NCBI GenBank assembly: GCA_900315795.1
Contig: ONAM01000003.1
Coordinates: forward strand, 9,007 to 65,636
Origin: Candidatus Avelusimicrobium caledoniensis
Lineage (GTDB): Bacteria > Elusimicrobiota > Elusimicrobia > Elusimicrobiales > Elusimicrobiaceae
Direction: 5' to 3'
Length of the DNA: 56,630 nt
Shown here in pieces: positions 23,024-31,316 of the stretch. Positions within the stretch are counted from its first letter, which is position 1. Each line of letters opens with the position of its first letter. Made by a program: the position numbers and the translations under genes. The notes beneath the pieces were generated by a model. The model ran no database searches, was not told the origin of the DNA, and was given only the letters and a program-made list of their open reading frames with translations.

Positions 23024-23509
23024 TTATTTGGAAATTTGTTCCATTGTGCCGTTACGCAAAAAACGGGCTCCCGCGTATAATTTGACAGAGTCCGAAGCCG
23101 ACGAATCATCCGCTTGAGAGTTATACATACAAGCAATGTATTTGGCGTTATTGCCGCAACATTGGGCATCGCCGCTGGCCGCGTCTTGTTTGCACACGTA
23201 AAACTTATAATTTTTATAAGCGGAGTTATCATCAAACGCAACCGCTTGGATATAGCCGTCCAAATCGCCGGTTACTTGTGTTACCGCGTTAGGATCCGGG
23301 AACGTAGCGGTAGGCGTAGCGGACATTTTCAAATCGGCCCGCTTAGCTTGCACCGCCGAGCCAATATCCAATAAAACCCCTTGCGCGGCTAAAAACTTGT
23401 TACGGTCCTGCGCGCGGCGTTGGGCCGGCAATGCAAACGCCAATACCGACGATGCAATCACTACCACAATCAAAATTTCCAACAAGGTAAAACCTGTTTT
23501 GGCCTGCAT
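23024..23509 (-). CDS. minor pilin directly after pilC
   Basis: 161 residues starting MQAKTG, mature FTLLEILIVVVIASSVLAF with Glu5. The ATG at 23509 has GAGGG upstream and lies 9 bases past the pilC stop region; the longer frame overlaps pilC and is rejected. The globular domain has adjacent Cys (QCCGNN) and two others. Unusual Arg/Gln-rich segment (PAQRRAQDRNK) right after the membrane helix. Confidence 0.82.
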   Translation of the reverse strand: MQAKTGFTLLEILIVVVIASSVLAFALPAQRRAQDRNKFLAAQGVLLDIGSAVQAKRADLKMSATPTATFPDPNAVTQVTGDLDGYIQAVAFDDNSAYKNYKFYVCKQDAASGDAQCCGNNAKYIACMYNSQADDSSASDSVKLYAGARFLRNGTMEQISK

Positions 23510-23517
23510 AATACCCT

Positions 23518-24741
23518 CTAGTTGCCGCCGATTTGAGAAAGTTTGAAAATCGGCAAGAAAATAGACGCTACAATAATACCGATGAGCGACCCAATACCGC
23601 AAATTAAGATAGGGTCAATCACCGCGGAGAAACGGGCAATAAATTGGTCTACTTGGTCTGCATAGAATTTGGCCAGCGTAGCAATAATGCCCGGCAATTT
23701 ACCGGATTCTTCACCCATCAGCATCATTTCCGTCATCAGCCCGGGGAACACGCCCGTAGCACGGAACGATTCGGAAATAGACCGTCCGGCCGCCACTTCG
23801 GCACGGACCATTTTAAGCGCGTTTTGGATGATGACGTTACTGTCAAACGAGTCTTCCAATACCAAAATAGCATTCAAAATGGTAACACCGCTACGCAAAA
23901 GGGTGGAAAGCGTAGAAAGCATACGATCGTAATAGATGTTCTTTAAGAAATTGCCGAACAACGGCATGGAGATTAAGAAAGAGTGCCAGCGTTTGCGGCC
24001 GTCGGTTGTCTTAATGTAGAAACGGAACGCAATAAACAATACTACAACTCCGAAAATCAACATCACCCCGTGATTAACTAAGAAACCGGATACTGCCAAC
24101 ACCACTAGGGTAATAGTGGGCAAGTCCAAGTTAAAATCTTTGAAGATTTGCGCAAACGTCGGCACGATACCGATAACGAAGTAAATAAGTACGCCCACAG
24201 AGGCCAACCCTAACACCGCCGGATAAGTTACGGCCGTGATAATTTTACTTTTCATGCCTTCCTGCGTTTTAGTATACAACGATACCTGCGTCAATGTATC
24301 GGCTAACTGACCGCCCAGTTCCCCCGCTTCCACCAACGACAACCAAATATGGCTAAATGTCTTGGGGTGATGCGCCAACGCTTCGTGGAGAGATTGCCCG
24401 CCGGAAATATCCTTAGCCACTTGGGTAAGCACGTAACCCAACGTCGGGTTAGAGGCGTATTCACCCAGCAACGATACAGCGCGCACAAGCGGCACACCGC
24501 CGGCGATCAGTGTAGCTAACTGTTCAGCGAAGAAGGCCAGTACGTGTCCGGGCACTTTACCGCCGCGCTTGCGCGACTTAGACCCGCCGCCAAACAGACC
24601 GCCGCCCCCTTCTTTAACATCCAATACTAAATAGCCCTTGTTTTGCAAGGCCAAAATAACTTTTTCCCTGTTATCGGAAGAAATGGTCCCGCGCAAAGTT
24701 TTGCCATTTCCGTCTTTGACCGTATATGTCCACCGTTGCAT
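23518..24741 (-). CDS. pilC: type IV pilus inner-membrane platform protein
   Basis: 407 residues, the normal PilC/GspF length. A short N-terminal cytoplasmic part (YTVKDGNGKTLRGTI) is followed by two GspF repeats, with a membrane helix after each and one at the C-terminus. Motifs such as LATLIAGGVPLVRAV and TLLRSGVTILNAL are typical of the first helical bundles in each repeat. It couples the PilB ATPase to pilin extraction. 67 bases downstream of pilB. Confidence 0.95.
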   Translation of the reverse strand: MQRWTYTVKDGNGKTLRGTISSDNREKVILALQNKGYLVLDVKEGGGGLFGGGSKSRKRGGKVPGHVLAFFAEQLATLIAGGVPLVRAVSLLGEYASNPTLGYVLTQVAKDISGGQSLHEALAHHPKTFSHIWLSLVEAGELGGQLADTLTQVSLYTKTQEGMKSKIITAVTYPAVLGLASVGVLIYFVIGIVPTFAQIFKDFNLDLPTITLVVLAVSGFLVNHGVMLIFGVVVLFIAFRFYIKTTDGRKRWHSFLISMPLFGNFLKNIYYDRMLSTLSTLLRSGVTILNAILVLEDSFDSNVIIQNALKMVRAEVAAGRSISESFRATGVFPGLMTEMMLMGEESGKLPGIIATLAKFYADQVDQFIARFSAVIDPILICGIGSLIGIIVASIFLPIFKLSQIGGN

Positions 24742-24808
24742 AAATTTTCCTCGTATTTATAACATCATGTGCCGCTTTTGATCACCCTACGGCACCGATC
24801 CGGCAAAA

Positions 24809-26551
24809 TTATTCGTCGGACGTAGTAATACTTAAAATTTCATCTATCGTGGTTTGTCCGCGAATGACTTTACGCCAACCGTTGGCGCGCAGGTTCATCG
24901 CCCCCGAGCGAACGGCCGCTTGTTTTAAAGCAACTAAATCTTGTGTTTTATAAATAATATTACGCATTTCTTCCGTCATGCGGAACACTTCGTATATAGC
25001 ACGGCGACCCATAAAGCCCGTACCAAAACACCGCGGACATCCTACCGATTTAAAAAACGTCCAAGACCCTTGATCGCGCGGGTTCAAATGACCTTCTTGA
25101 ATAATGCGCTGTAACGAGGCCGGATCCGGCACGTGCGGCACCTTGCAGTAAGGGCACAAAATACGTACCAAACGCTGGGCCGCCACCAGAGCCAGCGAAC
25201 TGGCTAACAAGAACGGCTCCATACCCATATCAATCAAACGCGGAATAGCACCGAGCGCTTCGTTGGTGTGTAACGTAGAAAGCACCAAGTGACCGGTCAA
25301 AGCGGCTTTTAGGCACGCTTCGGCCGTTTCGTTATCGCGGACCTCCCCCACCAGAATTACATCCGGGTCCTGACGCAAGAACGAGCGCAGGCCGGCCGCA
25401 AAGGTAAGTCCGATAGCCGGTTTGACCTGTACCTGGCTGATACCCGCCAGCTTATATTCCACCGGGTCCTCCAACGTCATAAAGTTTAGCTCCGGCGTGC
25501 GAATCGTGGTAAGTACGGCATTTAAGGTGGTAGATTTACCCGATCCGGTAGGACCTGTTAAGAAAATCAACCCGTGCGGCAAGTTGGCAGCTTCCAAGAA
25601 CGCTTTTTTCTGTTCCGGCTCAAAACCTAATTTATCTACGTTCATTTCCCCCGTACCTTTATCCAGTACGCGTAGTACGAGCTTTTCGCCGAATACCGCT
25701 GGACACACAGACACACGGACCTCAATGGAACGGTTTTGGTAACGAATCGTAAACGAACCGTCCTGCGGCAAACGCTTTTCGGCAATATCCAACTTAGACA
25801 AAATTTTAATACGGGAAATAATGGCGTTTACAGATTCTTTGGCCGGTGGCGTGCGTTCGTAGAGCGAACCGTCAATACGGAAACGCAAGGACACACGTTC
25901 ATCAAACATTTCCAAGTGAATATCAGACGTGCGCTCCGCAATGGCCTGACGCAAAATAGCGTTTACCTGTTTAACGTATTGGGAAGAGTTCGGCGAGACT
26001 TTATCTAAGTCCAAAATACCCGTTTCGGCCACTTCTTCGTCGGCTTCGGCAGTAGCGGCTGCGTCTACTTGCGGCTTAACGGCTTCGTTCATGACCTCAT
26101 CTAAGAGGTTGGAAGTGGTAGCATAAAACGAATCTAACGCATTTAACAGCTGGCTTTTGCTAGCAATAAACGGCTGTACTTGCCGCCCGGACATCATTTT
26201 AATATTTTCCAGCAAAAATAAGTTCGTCGGATCCAATAAGGCAATCGCCAAACTGTCGTCTTCTACGAACAGCGGAATGACCATATTTTCACGGGCAAAT
26301 TTTTCCGGAATGATTTTTTGAAGGTCTTGCTCTTTTTCGGGAACTAAAATACCATTTTCTTTAGAGGCATAGGGCATGGCAAAATGCTTAGACAAGGCAA
26401 TCGTCACCTGTTCTTCCGTAGCAAAAGACATTTTGACAACGGCTTCTGCAAACGAAATATTATTTTGTTTGGCGTAAAGCTGTGCCCGCTTGACTTGCTC
26501 GGCGCTGAGCGTGCCTTGGTCCATTAAAATTTCATGTAACTGTTTTGCCAT
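24809..26551 (-). CDS. pilB: type IV pilus extension ATPase
   Basis: 580 residues. The N-terminal MshE/T2SSE_N-like domain (to about 160) binds PilC or c-di-GMP in relatives. Walker A GPTGSGKSTTLN is at about 331-342, the Walker B region RQDPDVILVGEVRDNE follows, and a zinc-binding tetracysteine site is formed by CPYC near 468 and CPRC near 506. Powers pilus polymerisation. The gap to pilQ contains a perfect CTGCCCCCG hairpin. Confidence 0.96.
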   Translation of the reverse strand: MAKQLHEILMDQGTLSAEQVKRAQLYAKQNNISFAEAVVKMSFATEEQVTIALSKHFAMPYASKENGILVPEKEQDLQKIIPEKFARENMVIPLFVEDDSLAIALLDPTNLFLLENIKMMSGRQVQPFIASKSQLLNALDSFYATTSNLLDEVMNEAVKPQVDAAATAEADEEVAETGILDLDKVSPNSSQYVKQVNAILRQAIAERTSDIHLEMFDERVSLRFRIDGSLYERTPPAKESVNAIISRIKILSKLDIAEKRLPQDGSFTIRYQNRSIEVRVSVCPAVFGEKLVLRVLDKGTGEMNVDKLGFEPEQKKAFLEAANLPHGLIFLTGPTGSGKSTTLNAVLTTIRTPELNFMTLEDPVEYKLAGISQVQVKPAIGLTFAAGLRSFLRQDPDVILVGEVRDNETAEACLKAALTGHLVLSTLHTNEALGAIPRLIDMGMEPFLLASSLALVAAQRLVRILCPYCKVPHVPDPASLQRIIQEGHLNPRDQGSWTFFKSVGCPRCFGTGFMGRRAIYEVFRMTEEMRNIIYKTQDLVALKQAAVRSGAMNLRANGWRKVIRGQTTIDEILSITTSDE

Positions 26552-26584
26552 TTCCTATTCCCCTAAACTAGCCAAACTCAAGGC

Positions 26585-26604
26585 CTGCCCCCGAACGGGG
26601 GCAG
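26585..26604. other. intercistronic hairpin between pilQ and pilB
   Basis: CTGCCCCCG, AA, CGGGGGCAG: 9-base perfect arms without a T-tract on either side. Not a classical terminator; it may stabilise the pilQ mRNA end or mark a processing point. Confidence 0.4.
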
Positions 26605-26620
26605 CCCTTGATAAATTCCT

Positions 26621-28177
26621 TTATTCCGCCAAAACGGTCGGCGTGATAAAGATGACCAAATCGGTCGTGCTCTTGGTAGAAGTTTTGCTGGTAAATAACC
26701 AACCCAATATCGGAATATCACCCAAGAGCGGCACTTTGCGCACTTGCTCTGTTTCGCGTGAAGTAAGCAAACCGCCGATGACTACCGTTTGACCGTTTTT
26801 CACACGCACCAGCGTAGAAGCTGCGCGGGTAACGGTATCTTTGGTATTTTCAAAGCCGGAGCTGATCACGTCGGAATAAGTCGGTTGCACAAAGAGTGTC
26901 ACATACCCTTCGCGGTTGACCTGCGGAGTTACCTGCAAGGTCAAGCCCACTTGTTTGCGTTCGGCTGATTGCGTGGTCATCTGCGTGTCTCCGCCACCGG
27001 ATAAGCTTTGCGTGTAACCTACCGTAGCATCCGTAGAGGTGGTGATCGTTGCCGTTTTGTTATTTAACGTAACGACTTTCGGTTTACCTAAGTATTTGGC
27101 TTCCCCGCGGGTCAGTAAGGTTTTCAGTACGATGTTAAAGGCCGCGAAGTTTAACACACCGGCTTCATCGCCGTCGCTGTCTTCGCCTTCACCGCCACTG
27201 CCGCCACCGCTGCCACCGCTGCTGCTGGAAGAATCAGATTTCGGGAAAATGTAGTTCCATCCTTTAATACCCGTACCGCGGACGTAATCCAAGTCAAACG
27301 TACGGCTCGGACCGGTAGCAGACACTAAAGTCCCATCGGCACCGCCGTATTCAAACCCTAAGTTCAAACCGCTGGATTTGTTGACTTCTACGATTTGAGC
27401 TTCAATTAAAATTTGCGGAGGTCTGACGTCTAATTCCGCCAAGATGTTCTCAATCGGCGGGAACACTTCCGGCACGTCTGTAATGATGAGCTTGTTGGTG
27501 CGCGGATCCGTAGCGATGCGGCCCACAGAGGACATCATGCTCTTAATAATACCGGTAATTTCCGAAGCACCGTCACTGCCGCCGGTGCTACCTGAGGACG
27601 TCGCACCGCCCCCAACACCGCCGCCCATATCACCCCCGGACGATCCCGGAGACAACAGACTGTTTAGCTCACCGGAAGCAGAACCGGAGCCACCGCCCAC
27701 ACCGCTAAGCGAAATGTAGCTAAGCGTGTAGATTTTGGTAATCGTGTCGGGCGCATCGTTAGAACGCTTAGTTACCACGTAACTGTCGCTCTTACCGATA
27801 CGTTGATACGCCAAACCATGAACACGCAATAACGTGTCCAACGCTTCACGCACGGTTACACGGGTTAGCGAGGCCGTTACTTTTTTATTCGCAAATTCTT
27901 CACTCATAATGAAGTTAATTTTGGCCTGCGTAGTAATACTGTTGAGAAAGACCGATATCGGCACATTAGAAACGCGGATAGACACTTTGCGGTCTAACGG
28001 AGATGCCTCCTCCACGTTTTTGTACAAGTCGGCTTCGCCAGACAGTTTTACGGTGGGTTCTTCCACTAAGGTGACGGTATTGTCACTGGGCAATACTTGA
28101 CGGCTCGGCGCCGCCGTAGCAGTGCCTAGCCCCAGTACAGCCACTCCAGTCAGCACAACTGCTAAACGATTTGTCAT
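26621..28177 (-). CDS. pilQ: type IV pilus secretin
   Basis: Outer-membrane pore for the pilus. 518 residues: signal peptide 1-23, an STN/secretin N0-like domain at about 60-125, an N1-like domain interrupted by a long Gly/Ser-rich insertion (about residues 150-195), and the secretin domain from about 265 to the end, with VTPQVNREGYVTLFVQP and GGLLTSRETEQVRKVPLLGDIPILGWLF as family signatures. A second Gly/Ser and Asp/Glu-rich insertion lies at about 315-345 inside the secretin region. Shorter than most PilQ because AMIN domains are missing. Confidence 0.94.
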   Translation of the reverse strand: MTNRLAVVLTGVAVLGLGTATAAPSRQVLPSDNTVTLVEEPTVKLSGEADLYKNVEEASPLDRKVSIRVSNVPISVFLNSITTQAKINFIMSEEFANKKVTASLTRVTVREALDTLLRVHGLAYQRIGKSDSYVVTKRSNDAPDTITKIYTLSYISLSGVGGGSGSASGELNSLLSPGSSGGDMGGGVGGGATSSGSTGGSDGASEITGIIKSMMSSVGRIATDPRTNKLIITDVPEVFPPIENILAELDVRPPQILIEAQIVEVNKSSGLNLGFEYGGADGTLVSATGPSRTFDLDYVRGTGIKGWNYIFPKSDSSSSSGGSGGGSGGEGEDSDGDEAGVLNFAAFNIVLKTLLTRGEAKYLGKPKVVTLNNKTATITTSTDATVGYTQSLSGGGDTQMTTQSAERKQVGLTLQVTPQVNREGYVTLFVQPTYSDVISSGFENTKDTVTRAASTLVRVKNGQTVVIGGLLTSRETEQVRKVPLLGDIPILGWLFTSKTSTKSTTDLVIFITPTVLAE

Positions 28178-28202
28178 AATCCTCCTATGAATTTTTTAAA
28201 TG

Positions 28203-29015
28203 TTACAACTGCACTTTGCGTACAAATTTGTGACCTTTATAAGAAAATACCACTTCATCCGGCTTTACCGCTACGATGCGCGCACCGTAAATAGTGTTGC
28301 CGATGGTATAAATCTTACTGCCGATAAATACTTCTTGCCCGATTACCCCGCCAATGCGAATTTTGTTACGCACTTCGCGGGTCGGGTCTTTAATCCGTTC
28401 CAACTCCAACCGGCGCAAGCGCTCGGCTTCTTCTTTTTTACGTCTTTCTTCTTCCAACTTGCGTTGACGTTCGGCTTCAATAGCCGCCAAACGTTGTTGT
28501 TCGCGGTGTTGGATTAACAGAAAATCGTCCGGAGATAACGTAGGATCCCGTTGCGACTTTGGATTATATACAACCACTTGCTCCTCTTCCGGTTCTACTT
28601 CTTCTTCCACAGTTTCACGGGCCGCCACGAATTCCTCTTTAGGTTGTTCTTCCTGGGAGGTAGCTTGGGCTAAATCTTTCTCCAATTCTTTCTGCTCGGC
28701 ATTGGGTTGGGCTTGTGTATCAGCCGCCGGGACCGGCTTACTTACCGCCTCAGTCGGTTTTTGTTCCGAAACGGAAGCCGGCTCGGCCTTGTCCGCAGGT
28801 TTCACCTCTTGCGGTGTAACGGCCTGTGCCGAAGTTGACGGGGCCGGCGCGGGCTGCGCGGCTTGTTGGACCGGTTGTTGCGTTGCGGCATCAGCCGTTG
28901 TAGCCGGAGCTTCTTGCGTTTGTTGCGACGCAGCCGGCTCAGCAGGCGTTTGCCCTAAAACAAACACCGGACAAGCCAACATATAAGCTATAAATAAACT
29001 AAATATCGGTTTCAT
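28203..29015 (-). CDS. pilP: PilP-like pilus assembly protein with charged linker
   Basis: 270 residues. A signal sequence or membrane anchor at 1-20, then about 130 residues of Ala/Pro/Gln/Glu-rich low complexity, a highly charged Glu/Arg coiled-coil stretch (about 165-205) and a small beta domain at the end (IGGVIGQEVFIGSKIYTIG and following). The last part resembles the HR/PilP domain that docks to secretins. Position between pilO and pilQ supports PilP. Assignment rests on position plus the C-terminal domain. Confidence 0.7.
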   Translation of the reverse strand: MKPIFSLFIAYMLACPVFVLGQTPAEPAASQQTQEAPATTADAATQQPVQQAAQPAPAPSTSAQAVTPQEVKPADKAEPASVSEQKPTEAVSKPVPAADTQAQPNAEQKELEKDLAQATSQEEQPKEEFVAARETVEEEVEPEEEQVVVYNPKSQRDPTLSPDDFLLIQHREQQRLAAIEAERQRKLEEERRKKEEAERLRRLELERIKDPTREVRNKIRIGGVIGQEVFIGSKIYTIGNTIYGARIVAVKPDEVVFSYKGHKFVRKVQL

Positions 29016-29018
29016 AAA

Positions 29019-29708
29019 TTATTTCACCTTCTTTTTCCGCGCCCGTTTAGCGGCCTCTTTCTTTTGGGCAGCCACCAGTTGGTCATAATCTTTAAACAAC
29101 TTGTTATTAGCAATTTTCTCTTTCGGGAAAATGGTATTTAAGCGCAAAGATATCTTATTTTGTCCCATGCGGTTTGGGTCTTTATCTTTTTCAATAATAA
29201 AGTTAGATATCTTTACATATTCATGCCGGTTTTCAATACTTTCCAAGAGCCGTGCAAATTGTTCATACCCGCCCGTCAGACCAACCTGTATAGACGTAGC
29301 CGTAAACGTCGGGTTGGAGGCATCTTCCATTTGCGAGCCCTGTATATTAGGTGTAATGTTAGCCCGCTTAAAAATAGCAATGGCTTGGCTGACCAACCAC
29401 TCGTTCTTAGACTCAATACCGGCAAAATGCGGCTCTAACGAAATGAGTAATTTTTTGTTAGCCAAATACTCCTGTTCATTGACTTGTTGGGCCGTAATAG
29501 CTTCTATTTGGCCATCCATATTTTGGATTTTGGTAATAAATTTACCCTTCAAAAATCCCCAATAGGCAAAAGCTACCAATGCTACCACAACAACTTGTTT
29601 AGCAAATAACTTAAAATTGCCTTCTTGCGCAACCGTATTGATATCTTGCAAACCTTGTTGGAAACTGCCCGGTTTAACAGGTTTGGCTTGCTTAGCTTTC
29701 TTGGCCAT
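29019..29708 (-). CDS. pilO: PilO-like inner-membrane pilus assembly protein
   Basis: 229 residues with a basic N-terminus, one transmembrane helix at about 37-55 (VVVVALVAFAYWGFLKG) and a periplasmic coiled-coil plus ferredoxin-like fold, as PilO. The start lies 2 bases after the pilMN stop, with AAGGAGG inside the end of that gene. A Lys/Arg-rich tail (KKEAAKRARKKKVK) is unusual for PilO. It bridges PilN and PilP in the alignment complex. Confidence 0.8.
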   Translation of the reverse strand: MAKKAKQAKPVKPGSFQQGLQDINTVAQEGNFKLFAKQVVVVALVAFAYWGFLKGKFITKIQNMDGQIEAITAQQVNEQEYLANKKLLISLEPHFAGIESKNEWLVSQAIAIFKRANITPNIQGSQMEDASNPTFTATSIQVGLTGGYEQFARLLESIENRHEYVKISNFIIEKDKDPNRMGQNKISLRLNTIFPKEKIANNKLFKDYDQLVAAQKKEAAKRARKKKVK

Positions 29709-29709
29709 A

Positions 29710-31302
29710 TTAACGGTTACCTCCTTTGCTGCAAGTTAACGTAAAATTTGTTTCCGCGTCTTTCCCGCGTGAAGAGTTTCCGCCCGTACCGGCGATGTTC
29801 GTATAACGTATAAGCGGATTACCGTCGCAAATTTTCTTGACGGTAGGTTGTTGGGCAAAAGCATCTTTGAACTTATTGCCGATATTCATATCGTCACGAC
29901 CGTCGCCCGTGCCGGACTTGACCGACCCCTCAATGGTAATGACCCGCGCTTCTTGCCCGTTGCCGGGGAAGGTATCGTTATAGGTCATTTTGGTAACCCA
30001 CACCTCGGGTGGGATAGAGTCTGCCACTTCGGCCAAAATCGGCGTAACAACGTGATCGTATTTCGTCATGGCCTGTAAGCTGGCGTTTTGAGTTTTAATT
30101 TTACTCAAGTTAGACGAAATCTGACTGGCAGTTAACCCCTCAAAATCGGCCACACGCCCTTTTTGCGTACTTCTTTTTTGGCGCAATTCTTGCTCTTTTT
30201 GGTGAACGTCCCAATATCCTTTACCGATAAGGGCTAATATAATCAAAACAAGCGCAACTGCAATTTTCCAAAACGTTAAACTGGCGTTAAATTCGTACGT
30301 GCTGAGCCGGTTTCCTTTAGTAAAGTCAACATCCGGCGTTTTATGGTCTAAAAATTTAATACTGGCTCCTACGGCAGCGATCTCGCCGGCGGACCGGGTT
30401 TCAATACCGTATACTTCGCTTAAGTTCCACTTACGAACCGGTTTTTTAGAATCAGCTTCCAACGCGGGCACCCATTGGTCCACATCCACGCCGGTAATAA
30501 CCGCTTCTTCAAACGGGTCTTTTTCCAACTGCTTGGCAATAAATTCCGTACAATTGGTGATTTCAAAGCGGCGGCGTTCTGCCGGAATAGAACCCGAAAT
30601 TTCCACTTCGCGCAGCAACACCGGAGCGTTTTCGTTTAAGAACACAAAATTGGCCATATCTTTGCCGAAGAACGAATAAATACGCCCCCCGTTGCCGACG
30701 GCTTCTTTGTCGCTATCGTTAAAAGCCCGCCCCAACGATAAACTGGAAGGTTCTACGGATACCAATTCCAACCCGCATCCTTTGAGTCCCTTGCGGATTT
30801 GGTCAATAATAACTTTGGTGGTCATGGCGAAAACCACACCCAAGCGTTTTTGTTTAGTGGCGGCCGTTTCAAACGGATACACATAATAGGCATACGCCGA
30901 TTTTTCAAACGGGAAATGGATATATTTACGAGCTTGAAGCGGGACAGAGCTTTTCCACAGTTTGCGGTCAAGCATCGTAGGAATAACGAAATGGCGCAAC
31001 AAACAAAACGCCGGAGCTAAGCTAACAACCACTTTATTTGTTTTCCATTTCTTTTTGGCCATTACTTTGCCCAAAGAATCGGTCCAACCGTCCATAGAGA
31101 AAAATGCTTCGTTTAAATCAAGCGGTTTTAAGAGCGTACGGTCTACATCTGTAATCGGCACACGCACGAGCGACTCCAACACAATACTTCCATCCTTACG
31201 GGAGGTTTGTGCCATGTAAATTTCATCTAATCCGATGTAAATACCCAAACAATCCGGATGGGCATTCATGTTTTGACCGATTAACTGTTCTGACAATCCC
31301 AT
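29710..31302 (-). CDS. PilM-PilN fusion (GspL-like)
   Basis: 530 residues. The first ~330 residues form an actin-like cytoplasmic domain of the PilM type (start DCLGIYIGLDEIYMAQ, VVVSLAPAFCLLRHF). A transmembrane helix lies at about 345-365 and the last ~165 residues form a periplasmic coiled-coil and ferredoxin-like domain like PilN. In most T4P systems these are two genes; the one-chain order is that of GspL of type II secretion. Start at 31302 with GGAGAG upstream. Confidence 0.82.
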   Translation of the reverse strand: MGLSEQLIGQNMNAHPDCLGIYIGLDEIYMAQTSRKDGSIVLESLVRVPITDVDRTLLKPLDLNEAFFSMDGWTDSLGKVMAKKKWKTNKVVVSLAPAFCLLRHFVIPTMLDRKLWKSSVPLQARKYIHFPFEKSAYAYYVYPFETAATKQKRLGVVFAMTTKVIIDQIRKGLKGCGLELVSVEPSSLSLGRAFNDSDKEAVGNGGRIYSFFGKDMANFVFLNENAPVLLREVEISGSIPAERRRFEITNCTEFIAKQLEKDPFEEAVITGVDVDQWVPALEADSKKPVRKWNLSEVYGIETRSAGEIAAVGASIKFLDHKTPDVDFTKGNRLSTYEFNASLTFWKIAVALVLIILALIGKGYWDVHQKEQELRQKRSTQKGRVADFEGLTASQISSNLSKIKTQNASLQAMTKYDHVVTPILAEVADSIPPEVWVTKMTYNDTFPGNGQEARVITIEGSVKSGTGDGRDDMNIGNKFKDAFAQQPTVKKICDGNPLIRYTNIAGTGGNSSRGKDAETNFTLTCSKGGNR

Positions 31303-31316
31303 ATTTTCTCTCCAGA

